From Streptomyces sp. RerS4 (GTDB taxonomy: Bacteria > Actinomycetota > Actinomycetes > Streptomycetales > Streptomycetaceae), in contig NZ_CP097322.1 of NCBI RefSeq assembly GCF_023515955.1, forward strand, positions 5,504,501 through 5,568,500: a stretch of 64,000 nt of DNA, read 5' to 3'. Below the pieces are notes generated by a model. That model ran no database searches. It was not told the DNA's origin and was given only the letters and a program-made list of their open reading frames with translations. The position numbers and the translations under genes were made by a program. Positions 25,601-41,113 of the stretch are shown piece after piece (position 1 is the first letter of the stretch; each line of letters starts with the position of its first letter).

Positions 25601-27883
25601 CGCCTGGCGCAGCGCCCGTACCGACCTCACCTTCGTCCTCCAGCGCCAGGGCGACGGCTCCCTGCTCGGCCTCGTCGAGTACGCCACCTCCCTGTTCGAC
25701 CGCGCCACCGTCGAACGGTTCGCCGACGGCTGGGTGCGCCTGCTGGAGTCCCTCGTGGACGACCCGCGCGTGCGCCTCGACCGGGCCCCGATGCTGCCCG
25801 ACGCCCTGCGCCGGGAGATCCTCGCGCTCGGCCCCGGCGCCCCCGAACCGGGTGCGTCGCCCGCGCCCGACGACACCGTGCACACCGTCATCGCGGCCGT
25901 CGCCCGCACCTCCCCGGACGAGATCGCCGTCGTCTGCGGCGAGGAGCGCTGGACCTACGGCCGCCTGGAGCGCCGCGCCGAGGCCTTCGCCCGGCGGATG
26001 CGGGAGCTCGGCGCCGGCCCCGAGACCACCGTCGCCGTCCTGCTCGGCCGCACGCCCGACCTGATCGCCGCCTACCTCGGCATCTGGAAGGCCGGCGCCG
26101 CCTACGTTCCGCTCGACGCGTCGGCCCCCGACGAGCGCCTCGGCTACGTCCTGGACGACGCCCGGGTCGGGCTGCTCGTCTCCGACCTGGCCGGTGCCGC
26201 CCGGCTGCGCGCCCGGCACGACGGCCCCTGGCTGGCCGTCGACACCGACGAGCGACTGGCTGCGTTCGACCGGGCGGCCGGCGCCGCCACGGCCACGACC
26301 GCCACGGCCACGACCGCCACGGCCGGCGCCGACGAGGCCGCCGACGCGACGGGCGCCGCCGACGCCCTCTCCGCAGCCCCCGCAGCCCCCGCCCTCGCCG
26401 CCGGCGAGCCCGCGCTGACCGCCGACGGCCTCGCCGCCTGGTTCGCGCTCGGCGCCCGCCCCACCGAGGACGGGCAGGGGGACCGGGCCGACTCCGCCCG
26501 CCTCGCCTACCTCATGTACACCTCCGGCTCCACGGGCCGCCCCAAGGGCGTCGCCGTCGAACACCGCACCCTGCTCGCCATGCTGCGCGCCTCGCAGGCC
26601 CACCTGGACTTCGGCCAAGGCCCCGACGACGCCTGGCTGGCCCTCGCCCAACCCACCTTCGACATCTCCTGCACCGAGCTGCTGATGCCGCTCGTCGCCG
26701 GCGGCCGGGTGGTACTCGCCCAGGAGCGCGACCTCGCCGACCACGCCGCGCAGCTGCGGCTCATCGAGGAGCACGGCGTCAGCCACCTCCAGGTCGCCCC
26801 GCCGCACTGGCAGATGCTCATCGACGCGGGCCTCGGCCGGCGCCCGCTCGTCGGCCAGACCGGCGGCGAGCCCTGCCCGCCCGCCCTGGCCCGGGAGCTG
26901 TCCCGCCGACTGCTGCGCTTCGTCAACGAGTACGGGCTCACCGAGACCACCATCGCCGCCACCCGCTGGGACGCCGAGGACACCGCCGTCTCCGTTCCCG
27001 TCGGCCGCGCCTACCCGCACGTGAGCGCCCGCGTCCTCGACGCGTACCTGGAGCCCGTCCCGTACGGGGTCACAGGCGAGCTGTGCATCGGCGGCGAGGG
27101 ACTGGCCCGCGGCTACCACGGCCGCCCCGACCTGACCGCCGCCTCCTTCGTCCCCGACCCGTACGGCGCCCCCGGCGCCCGGCTCTACCGCTCCGGCGAC
27201 CGCGCCCGGATGCTGCCCGACGGCACGCTGGAGTTCGCCGGCCGCGCCGACGGCCAGACCAAGATCCGGGGCCGGCGCGTGGAGACGGGGGAGGTGCAGG
27301 GCGTCCTCGCCGAACACCCCGGCGTCGCGCAGTGCGCCGTCGTCGTCCACGGCAGCGGCCCCACCGCCGCGCTCGTCGGCTACTGGGTCCCGCGCGGCGA
27401 CAACCCGCCCGGCGACGGAGCCCTCCTCGACCACTGCGCCCGCCGCCTGCCGGACTACATGGTCCCCGCGCTGCTGGTGCCGGTCCCCGAGATCCCGCTC
27501 ACCCGCCACAACAAGGTCGACGTGTCGGCGCTGCCCGCCCCCGACCTCGCCGCCGCCCTCTCCGACGAGGCCTACACCGCGCCCGAGGGGCCGGTCGAGG
27601 AGATCGTCGCCGAGATCTGGGCGGAGGTCCTCGCCGGGGAGGACGGCACCACCCGCCGGATCGGCGCCCGCCAGGGCTTCTTCCGGATCGGCGGCAACTC
27701 CGTCCTCGCCGCCCGCGTCATCGCCCGCCTCCAGGAGGAGTTCGACGTCGAGCTGCCGCTGCGCGCCGTCTTCGAACACCCCACCGTCGCCGGCCTCGCC
27801 GCCGCCGTCGAGGAGGCCGTCCGCAGCGAGATCGAAACCCTCGACCACGCCGAACTCGCCATCGCCCACAGGGAGTACCAGCC

Positions 27884-27887
<4 letters not shown>
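22626..27887 (+). CDS. non-ribosomal peptide synthetase, A-T-C-A-T
   Basis: Synthetase of 1,753 residues with two modules. Order: adenylation A1 (about 20-530, core YILHTSGSTGRPKG near 164), carrier T1 (GGASL, Ser near 563), condensation (about 629-1060, active motif HHIACDG near 753), adenylation A2 (about 1088-1630, TSGSTGRPKG near 1296), carrier T2 (GGNSV near 1686). With no condensation domain before A1, this is the initiating synthetase. Specificity residues read by eye: A1 D-A-L-Q-F-A-T-V-D-K and A2 D-I-T-Q-Q-G-E-I-A-K; I cannot assign them. A2 carries an Ala/Thr-rich insertion of about 70 residues before its A3 core and has YGLTE for YGPTE. GTG 22626 follows AAGGAG. Its stop overlaps the next synthetase by 4 bases. 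Confidence 0.96.
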
Positions 27888-34495
<6,608 letters not shown>

Positions 34496-34499
34496 TCCG

Positions 34500-35522
34500 A
34501 TGGACCCGCACACCGCCGAACGGCCGGGCCGCCGCCCCGCCGCCCGCCACCTGATCTCCATCGACGACCTCACCGACCGGGACCTGCGACGGATCGTCGC
34601 CCGCGGCGCCGCGTTCTCGGCGGGCACCGTCACCCACTCCCGCGCGTTGGACGGGCTGGTCGCCGGCATCTACTTCGCCAAGACCTCCACCCGGACCCGT
34701 ACCGCCTTCTCCTCCGGGGCGCTGCGCGTCGGCGCGAGGATCGTCGCCTACGGTCCCGGCGACCTCCAGCTGAACACCGGGGAGTCCGTCGAGGACACCG
34801 GACGGGTGCTCTCCGGAATGCTCGACGTCCTCGTCGCCCGCACCGCCGGACCCGAGGCCGAGCTGCGCGGCTGGGCCTCCCAGGACCGGATGGCCGTCGT
34901 CAACGCGATGAGCGCCGAGGAACACCCCACCCAGGCCCTCACCGACCTCACCACCCTCCTGCGCCACTTCGGCCACGTCGAGGGCCTGCGGGTCCTGTAC
35001 GTCGGCGAGGGCAACAACACCGCCGCCGCCCTCGCCCTGGCCCTGACCCGCTACGCCGGAGTCCACTTCGAGCTGCGCACCCCGCCCGGCTACGGGCTGC
35101 TGCCCTCCATCCTGCGGCGCGCCCGTGCCCAGGCCGAGCGCACCGGCGCCGTCCTCGTCGAGCGGCACGACATGGACGTGCTGCCCGAGGGGTTCGACGT
35201 GATCTACACGACCCGCTGGCAGACCACGGGCACCGAGAAGCCGGACGCGAACTGGCGTGAGATCTTCGCCCCGTTCCAGGTCACCTCCGCGCTGTGGGAG
35301 ACGAGTCCGCGCGCCGTCTTCATGCACGACCTGCCCGCCCACCGGGGCGAGGAGGTCACCGCGGAGGTGCTGGACGGGCCGACGAGCATCGCCTTCGCCC
35401 AGGCCACCAACAAGATGCACAGCGCCATGGCGGTGTTGGAGTACACCCACTCCGGCACGGGCGACGCGACCGACCCGTCGGCGTACGCCGACGCCACGCA
35501 CCTCGCGTCGGCCGTACGGTGA
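34500..35522 (+). CDS. aspartate/ornithine carbamoyltransferase-family enzyme, altered substrate site
   Basis: A 340-residue transcarbamylase. The carbamoyl-phosphate motif STRTRT is at 63-68 and HPTQ at 142-145, both intact. The ornithine-binding motif HCLP of true ornithine carbamoyltransferases reads HDLP (276-279), and the SMG loop is replaced by YTTRWQTTG, so L-ornithine is unlikely. With sbnA and sbnB in the cluster, the likely acceptor is the side-chain amine of Dap, giving 2-amino-3-ureidopropionate (albizziine), as in viomycin- and zwittermicin-type clusters. ATG 34500 lies five bases after the NRPS stop, and the stop overlaps the MFS gene. It may act on free Dap or on a carrier-bound residue. 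Confidence 0.88.
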   Translation: MDPHTAERPGRRPAARHLISIDDLTDRDLRRIVARGAAFSAGTVTHSRALDGLVAGIYFAKTSTRTRTAFSSGALRVGARIVAYGPGDLQLNTGESVEDTGRVLSGMLDVLVARTAGPEAELRGWASQDRMAVVNAMSAEEHPTQALTDLTTLLRHFGHVEGLRVLYVGEGNNTAAALALALTRYAGVHFELRTPPGYGLLPSILRRARAQAERTGAVLVERHDMDVLPEGFDVIYTTRWQTTGTEKPDANWREIFAPFQVTSALWETSPRAVFMHDLPAHRGEEVTAEVLDGPTSIAFAQATNKMHSAMAVLEYTHSGTGDATDPSAYADATHLASAVR

Positions 35523-36940
35523 CCCCGCCGCCGAAGACGGTCACGGACCCGGCGGCCTTGCCCTGGCACCTCGCGGAGGACGAGGCGCGCGGCGCGGAGC
35601 CCGCCGGCCCGGCCGCCGCGCCGCCCGCCGACCCGGCCGCTGTGGCGGTCCCGGCGGTCCCGGCCGCCGCAGCCGTGACACGAGCCGACGCGACGGCCGA
35701 CGCCGAAGCCGCCGACCAGCCCCTCCCGCTGCGCCGCAACCGCGACTTCGGGCTGCTGTGGGGCGGCGCCGGACTGTCGCTGCTCGCCGGACGGGCCACC
35801 GCCGTCGCCTACCCCCTCACCGTCCTGTGGTTCACCGGCTCACCCGGCGACGCCGGCCTGGTCGGCACCGCCCTCCTCCTGCCGCAGCTGCTCGTCCAAC
35901 TGCCCGGCGGCGCCCTCGTGGACCGCTGGGACCGGCGCCGGATCATGCTCGGCGCCGGCCTCGGTCAGGCGCTCGTCGCCGGAGCCGTCGCCGCGCTGCT
36001 GCTCAGCGGCCACGTCTGGCTCTGGGCGCTGCTGCTCGCCGCCTTCGTCGAGGGCACCCTCGGCGTCCTGCACCAGCTGGCCGAGCGGGCGGCGGTGCCC
36101 GCGGTGGTCCCCGTGGAGCAACTGCCCGCCGCCCTCACCGGCAACGAGGCCCGCACGCGCGGCGCCGCCATCGCCGGGCAACCGCTCGGCAGCGGACTCG
36201 TCGCCCTGGGCGCGTCCTTCCCGTACGTGGCCGCCCTGGTCGGCCAACTCGCCTCGGTGGTCCTGCTGTTCGGGGTCAAGGGCAAGCTCCAGTCCGAACG
36301 CACCGGGCCCCGCCCGAACCTGCGCCAGGAGGTCAAGGAGGGGCTCGTCTGGATGTGGCGCCAGCACTTCCTGCGGGCCGTCATGGCCGCCGTCGCCGTC
36401 TCCAACGTGCTCTTCCAGGGCCTCAACCTCGCCGTCATGACCGGCATCCAGGAGAACCACGGCTCACAGTTCCAGATCGGCGTGGTCCTCTCGCTCAGCG
36501 GGGCCGGCGGGCTCGTCGGCGCCATCAGCGGAGGCTGGTGGGCCACCCGGTTCTCGCTGCGCACCCTGGTCCTCGGCGGCCTCGTCGTGTGGACCGCGCT
36601 CATGGTCCCCGTCGCGTTCCTGCGCGACCCGTACGCCCTCGGCGCGCTCTTCGCCGCCAGTGGCTACGTCGGCGGCGTGTTCAACGTCGCCGGCGGGGTC
36701 TTCATGGTCCGCGTCGCCCCCGACCGGATGCGGGGGAGGGCCAACTCCCTCGCCATGCTGGTCGGTTCGGGAGCCATGGCCGCCGGTCCGGTGGCCGCCG
36801 GCTTCGCCCTGGAGGCGTTCGGAGCCACCCGTACCGTCCTCGGCCTGAGCGCCGCCATGGGCCTGACCGCCCTCGTCGCGCTGCTCTCGCCCGCCCTGCG
36901 TCGCAACCCGCTCGACGAGAAGGCCGTAGAGGCCTCCTGA
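35519..36940 (+). CDS. MFS exporter
   Basis: Major facilitator protein of 473 residues, EntS-like. About 75 Ala/Pro-rich cytoplasmic residues precede the membrane part, which starts with NRDFGLLWGGAGLSLLAGRATAVAYPLTVLW; the loop DRWDRRRIMLGAGL between helices 2 and 3 is the MFS signature, and about 11-12 helices follow. GTG 35519 overlaps the carbamoyltransferase stop. As last gene of the mbtH-NRPS operon it is the likely exporter of the peptide or its precursor, or gives self-protection. The ABC exporter at 47-50 kb is a second candidate. Confidence 0.9.
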   Translation: MTPPPKTVTDPAALPWHLAEDEARGAEPAGPAAAPPADPAAVAVPAVPAAAAVTRADATADAEAADQPLPLRRNRDFGLLWGGAGLSLLAGRATAVAYPLTVLWFTGSPGDAGLVGTALLLPQLLVQLPGGALVDRWDRRRIMLGAGLGQALVAGAVAALLLSGHVWLWALLLAAFVEGTLGVLHQLAERAAVPAVVPVEQLPAALTGNEARTRGAAIAGQPLGSGLVALGASFPYVAALVGQLASVVLLFGVKGKLQSERTGPRPNLRQEVKEGLVWMWRQHFLRAVMAAVAVSNVLFQGLNLAVMTGIQENHGSQFQIGVVLSLSGAGGLVGAISGGWWATRFSLRTLVLGGLVVWTALMVPVAFLRDPYALGALFAASGYVGGVFNVAGGVFMVRVAPDRMRGRANSLAMLVGSGAMAAGPVAAGFALEAFGATRTVLGLSAAMGLTALVALLSPALRRNPLDEKAVEAS

Positions 36941-37013
36941 AGGCTCCGGCGCGCCTTCCGCCGGACCCTCCCGGCACCCCCTCCGGGCCCCGCCTCTGAC
37001 CTGCGAAAAGACC

Positions 37014-37047
37014 GATATAGGCCAGGTATGGCGGGGCCTGGGAGAGT
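37014..37047 (+). promoter_or_regulatory. SARP-type operator and promoter for the Tat-ebo operon
   Basis: Heptamers ATATAGG (37015-37021) and GTATGGC (37026-37032), 11 bases apart, are followed after 9 bases by GAGAGT (37042-37047). Same two heptamer types as at sbnA, in reverse order. Confidence 0.6.
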
Positions 37048-37109
37048 ACAGACATCGCACGACCGACGATCCGTCCGCACACCGCAACAGATCCCGAAGG
37101 AGCACGACG

Positions 37110-37898
37110 ATGCCGCTCAACTCCATGGACCGCAGGACCCTCCTGCGGACCGCCCTGGGCGCGGCGGGCGCCGCTGCCGCGGTCACCGTGATCGGCGCCG
37201 GCCCGGCCGCCGCGCACGGCCCCCGCCGCCCGCGGCTGCCCGAGGTCCCGGGCATGGTCGGCGACCGCTGGGCGAACGAGTTCTGGTACGACTACGACGA
37301 GATGTCCTACTACACCCCGTCGGACGAGATGAAGGCGGCGGTCGGGGCCATCACCGCGCCCTTCGGCGGCTTCACCAAGTCCTACGACGCCTGGGTCGCC
37401 ACCCGCCAGGGCGGCCGCTACCCGCGCAGCTGGATGGAGCTCATCGAGCCCAACCGCGCGCACTTCCAGGTCCTCTCCCGGGCCCAGAAGGCCGTCTACG
37501 ACAAGTGGTACCGCCACGACCCGAAGGGCCTGATCTTCTCCTTCCAGGAGTTCGGCCAGGGCACCCTGTTCGACCCGCGCCGCCCGGCCGGCAACAAGGT
37601 CCACATGATGAACTACACGCCGCCGAACCCGACCCACGCCTACCACCGCTGGCACCCGTTCCTGCAGTCCTTCCAGCTGCTGAACATCGACCGGTCCTTC
37701 TGGGCGCACATCAACCGCCTCGTCGGCGCCGCCTGGGAGATCCAGTCGATCGCCAAGCCGGTGACGGACCGGGACGACAACAAGCACCTGCCGCGCCACG
37801 TGGTCAACAAGGTCACCGCGAAGTGGCTGGTCCGCTCCAACGACCGCGTCAACCGGGCCTTCGACGTCTGGCCGTACCCGGCCGACCTCGCCAAGTAG
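37110..37898 (+). CDS. Tat-exported protein of unknown family
   Basis: A 262-residue protein with a clear twin-arginine signal: DRRTLLR (Arg8-Arg9), a hydrophobic stretch AAGAAAAVTVIGAG and a cleavage site around AAAHG (about 37). The mature part is rich in Trp, Tyr and His, with a cluster THAYHRWHPF near residue 180 and further His at about 198; it could bind a metal or cofactor, which would explain folding before Tat export. I recognise no family and no tyrosinase, laccase or peroxidase motif. It is the first gene of the operon that continues with ebo genes, behind a SARP-type promoter. An extracytoplasmic tailoring enzyme for the peptide is the simplest guess. Confidence 0.8.
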   Translation: MPLNSMDRRTLLRTALGAAGAAAAVTVIGAGPAAAHGPRRPRLPEVPGMVGDRWANEFWYDYDEMSYYTPSDEMKAAVGAITAPFGGFTKSYDAWVATRQGGRYPRSWMELIEPNRAHFQVLSRAQKAVYDKWYRHDPKGLIFSFQEFGQGTLFDPRRPAGNKVHMMNYTPPNPTHAYHRWHPFLQSFQLLNIDRSFWAHINRLVGAAWEIQSIAKPVTDRDDNKHLPRHVVNKVTAKWLVRSNDRVNRAFDVWPYPADLAK

Positions 37899-37968
37899 TC
37901 CGGCCGGCCCCCCACGCAGCAACGCTCCACGCTCCACGCTCCACACGACTCAGGAGGATTGGCACACC

Positions 37969-39174
37969 ATGCGAGACACGACCGGACCTTCCCCCCGAAT
38001 CGGCGTCTGGATGGTCGGCGCGCGAGGCTCCGTCGCGACGGCCGCCGTCGCCGGCGCGGCCGCCATCGTCGCGGGTGCCGCCTCCCCCGTCGGGTGCGTC
38101 ACCGAAACTCCCCCGTTCCGTGACGTGCCCCTGCCGGCCCTCGCCGACCTGGTGTTCGGCGGACACGACGTCGTCGACACCCCCCTGTCGGTGAGGGCCG
38201 GCCAACTCGCCGAGGCGGGCGTCCTGCCCCACTCGGTCCTCAAGGCCCTCGACACCCCGCTCGCCGCCGCCGAGCTGGAGATCCGCGACGGCTCCGCCCG
38301 TCCGGGCGAGACGCAGTCCGAGACCGCGGCCCGCCTCGCCGCCGACATGGCCGCCTTCCGCGACCGGCACGGCCTGGAACAGGTGGTCGTCGTCAACGTC
38401 TCCTCCACGGAGCCGCTGCCCGAGCCCGACCCCGCGTTCCTCCACCTCGCCGCCCTGGAGGCCGCACTCACCGAGGGCTCGATCACCCTGCCCGTCAGCT
38501 CCCTGTACGCGTACGCCGCCTTCACCGCCGGCTGCGCCTACGTCAACTTCACCCCCTCGGCGGGCGCCGCCCTGCCCGCCCTGGAGGAACTGGCCCGCCT
38601 GCGCGGCGTCCCGCACGCCGGCCGCGACGGCAAGACCGGCGAGACGCTCGTCAAGAGCGCGCTCGCGCCCATGTTCACCCAGCGCGCCCTGCGCCTGCGG
38701 TCCTGGTCCGGCACCAACCTGCTCGGCGGCGGCGACGGCGCGACCCTCGCCGACCCGGCGGCGGCCCGCTCCAAGACCGAGTCCAAGCAGCGCGGCCTGG
38801 AGGAGACCGTCGGCCATGCCGTCCAGGGCACGACGCACATCGACAACGTCCCCGAGATGGGGGAGTGGAAGACCGCCTGGGACCACATCTCCTTCGAGGG
38901 CTTCCTCGGCGTCCGGATGACCATGCAGTTCACCTGGCAGGGCTGCGACTCCGCGCTCGCCGCCCCGCTCGTGCTCGACCTGGTACGCCTCGCCGCGCTG
39001 GGCGCCCGTCGCGGCGAGAGCGGCGCGCTGGCCGCCCTCGGCTTCTTCTTCAAGGACCCGGCGGGCTCCACCGAGCACAACCTGACCCTCCAGCACGAGG
39101 CCCTCACGGCCTGGGCGCACGAACCCGCCCCGGTGGCCGGCCGCGCCAATCCCCTGACGGGGGCCCGACCGTGA
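37969..39174 (+). CDS. myo-inositol-1-phosphate synthase-like enzyme in an ebo operon
   Basis: A 401-residue protein of the inositol-3-phosphate synthase family: NAD-binding start VWMVGARGSVATA, then NVSSTEPLP, VNFTPSAGA, GRDGKTGETLVKSALAP and WSGTNLLGGGDG, all family hallmarks. Such enzymes cyclise glucose 6-phosphate with NAD. In cyanobacterial ebo operons the cyclitol-forming member is EboD, a dehydroquinate-synthase-like cyclase; here a different sugar-phosphate cyclase appears to take that place. ATG 37969 follows AGGAGG. Its stop overlaps eboC by 4 bases, so it belongs to the ebo unit rather than to housekeeping inositol synthesis. Confidence 0.88.
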   Translation: MRDTTGPSPRIGVWMVGARGSVATAAVAGAAAIVAGAASPVGCVTETPPFRDVPLPALADLVFGGHDVVDTPLSVRAGQLAEAGVLPHSVLKALDTPLAAAELEIRDGSARPGETQSETAARLAADMAAFRDRHGLEQVVVVNVSSTEPLPEPDPAFLHLAALEAALTEGSITLPVSSLYAYAAFTAGCAYVNFTPSAGAALPALEELARLRGVPHAGRDGKTGETLVKSALAPMFTQRALRLRSWSGTNLLGGGDGATLADPAAARSKTESKQRGLEETVGHAVQGTTHIDNVPEMGEWKTAWDHISFEGFLGVRMTMQFTWQGCDSALAAPLVLDLVRLAALGARRGESGALAALGFFFKDPAGSTEHNLTLQHEALTAWAHEPAPVAGRANPLTGARP

Positions 39175-40139
39175 GCACCCCCGTGGACACCGTGCGGGCC
39201 GCCACCGCGCCGACCCCTGAGGCCCCTGCGGCCCCCGCCACCGAACCCCTGGTCCTGCCGCCCTTCCCGGGTCGGGCCTTCCACGCCCGGCGCACCCTGC
39301 GCGCCTACGCCGAGCTGGTCCGCGCGCCCGCCGCGATCACCGTCCCCGGCGACGTCCTCGCCGGGGCGCTGGCCGCCGGGCGCGGCGCGGGGGCCCGTAC
39401 CCTCGGCCTCGCCGGCTCCTCCGTCTGCCTCTACTGGGCGGGCATGGCCCTCAACGACTGGGCCGACCGCGAACTCGACGCGGTGGAGCGACCCGAACGC
39501 CCCTGCCCTCGGGCCGCATCCGCCCCGGGCCGCCCTCGCCACCGCCGCCGCGCTGACCGCGGCCGCCTGGGCATCGCCACCCTCGCCGGCGGCCCGCGCA
39601 CCGCCCTGCGCCGCACCCTGCCGCTCGCCGCGGCCGTCTGGAGCTACGACCTCGGCGCCAAGAACACCCCGTTCGGCCCCGCCGTGATGGCCGCCGCCCG
39701 CGCCCTGGACGTCCTCCACGGCACCGGGCCCGGCCCGGCCCGCCCCGCCCTCGTACCGGCCGCCGCCGTGGCCGCGCACACCCTGGGCCTGACCCGGCTC
39801 AGCCGGCACGAGGTCGACGGCGCACCGCCCCGCGAGGCGGCCCTGACGCTGGCCGCCTCCGCCGTGGCGGCGGCCGGCACGGTGCGCCGTACGACCGGAC
39901 CGGCCCAGGCGGCCGCGCTCGCGCTGTACGCCGGCAGCCACGTGCCCGCGCTCGTGGCGATGCTGCGCGGCCCCGCCGCCGCGCCCGAGGTGCGCAAGGC
40001 CGTCGGCGCCGGGATCCACGCCCTGCTGCCGCTCCAGGCCGCCCTGGCCGTGCGGGGCGGCGCCCCCCGCGTCGCCGTCCCGCTCGCCGCGGCCCTGCCG
40101 CTGGTACGCCGCCTCGCCCGGAAGGTGTCCTCCACATGA
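39171..40139 (+). CDS. eboC: EboC, UbiA-family prenyltransferase-like membrane protein
   Basis: UbiA-superfamily integral membrane protein, 322 codons. After a 40-residue Pro/Ala leader comes AYAELVRAPAAITVPGDVLAGA, then the prenyl-diphosphate motif NDWADRELD (Asp-rich motif 1) followed by VERPERP. Between 39500 and 39566 the translation turns into an Arg-rich run that resembles no UbiA. The expected residues LPSGRIRPG and AALATAAALTAA appear in the two other frames, as if one base were missing at each of three points (C4 at 39500-39503, G3 at 39527-39529, GGCCGCC at 39561-39567). The three deletions add up to three, so the frame recovers at GIATLAGG. GTG 39171 overlaps the preceding stop; the stop overlaps the next ATG. 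Confidence 0.85.
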   Translation: MSTPVDTVRAATAPTPEAPAAPATEPLVLPPFPGRAFHARRTLRAYAELVRAPAAITVPGDVLAGALAAGRGAGARTLGLAGSSVCLYWAGMALNDWADRELDAVERPERPCPRAASAPGRPRHRRRADRGRLGIATLAGGPRTALRRTLPLAAAVWSYDLGAKNTPFGPAVMAAARALDVLHGTGPGPARPALVPAAAVAAHTLGLTRLSRHEVDGAPPREAALTLAASAVAAAGTVRRTTGPAQAAALALYAGSHVPALVAMLRGPAAAPEVRKAVGAGIHALLPLQAALAVRGGAPRVAVPLAAALPLVRRLARKVSST

Positions 40140-41113
40140 GCACCCCCGACGCGCCGGCGCCCCGCTTCTCCTACGGCACCAACGGCCTCGCCGACCACCG
40201 CCTGGGCGACGCGCTGCGCCTGCTCGCCGACCTCGGCTACGCGGGCGTCGCGCTGACCCTGGACCACCAGCACCTGGACCCGTACGGCCCCGGGCTCGCC
40301 GCCCGCGTCGACGGGGTCCGGCGCACCCTGGAGGCCACCGGCCTGGCCGTCGTCGTGGAGACGGGTGCCCGCTACCTCCTCGACCCGCGCCGCAAGCACC
40401 GGCCCACGCTGCTGTCGGCCGAGCCGGAGGGTCGCGCACTGCGCCTGGACCTGCTGCGCCGGGCCGTCGACATCGGAGCCGAACTCGGCGCCGAGGCCGT
40501 CCACTTCTGGAGCGGCACGGCCGATACGGGCACCACCCGCGAGGAGGCCTGGCAGCGGCTGGTCGACGGCTGCGCCGAAACCGTCGACCACGCCGAGGCC
40601 GCCGGCGTCGACCTGGCCTTCGAACCCGAACCGGGCATGCTCGTCGCCGACCTCGCCGGCTACCGCCGACTCCTGGCCGACCTGGGCCGGCCCGAACGCT
40701 TCCGGCTCACCCTGGACCTCGGGCACTGCCAGTGCCTGGAGCCGCACCCCGTCGCCCGGTGCGTGGAGCTGGCCGCCGACCGGCTGGCCCACGTCCAGAT
40801 CGAGGACATGCGCCGGGGCACGCACGAGCACCTGCCCTTCGGGGAGGGGGAGATCGACTTCCCGCCGGTCCTCGGCGCCCTCGCCGACATCGGCTACCGG
40901 GGCCTGGTCTCCGTCGAACTGCCCCGGCACAGCCACGCCGGCGCGCGGACCGCCGCCGACAGCATCGCCTTCCTGCGCGCGGCCGAGGCGCACCACCGCT
41001 CCCGACGGGCCACGCCGCGACCGTCCCCGACACCACCGGGATTCCCCCCGCTGCCCACGCTCCCCGAGTCCCCGGAGCGCCACGCGTCGAAGAAGGAGGC
41101 CGTACCGGCATGA
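40136..41113 (+). CDS. sugar phosphate isomerase/epimerase-like TIM-barrel protein
   Basis: A 325-residue AP-endonuclease-2/xylose-isomerase-like TIM barrel. Metal ligands are suggested by AFEPEPGM (Glu), LTLDLGHCQC (Asp-His), HVQIEDMRRG and VSVELPRHSH near the C-terminus. Family members isomerise or epimerise sugars and cyclitols, so in an ebo operon it may act on the product of the inositol-phosphate-synthase-like enzyme. It is distinct from the second barrel, EboE, at 42.7 kb. The last 50 residues are Pro-rich and likely disordered. Starts and stops overlap its neighbours by 4 bases on both sides. Confidence 0.85.
   Translation: MSTPDAPAPRFSYGTNGLADHRLGDALRLLADLGYAGVALTLDHQHLDPYGPGLAARVDGVRRTLEATGLAVVVETGARYLLDPRRKHRPTLLSAEPEGRALRLDLLRRAVDIGAELGAEAVHFWSGTADTGTTREEAWQRLVDGCAETVDHAEAAGVDLAFEPEPGMLVADLAGYRRLLADLGRPERFRLTLDLGHCQCLEPHPVARCVELAADRLAHVQIEDMRRGTHEHLPFGEGEIDFPPVLGALADIGYRGLVSVELPRHSHAGARTAADSIAFLRAAEAHHRSRRATPRPSPTPPGFPPLPTLPESPERHASKKEAVPA

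Noticed and set aside
34500..35522. Housekeeping ornithine carbamoyltransferase (argF)
   Set aside because: HCLP and SMG substrate motifs are both altered, and the gene is overlapped by an MFS exporter in an NRPS operon.
37110..37898. Tat protein as tyrosinase or tyrosinase cofactor
   Set aside because: The His-rich segment is suggestive, but the two tyrosinase copper motifs are absent and size and order do not match MelC1 or MelC2.
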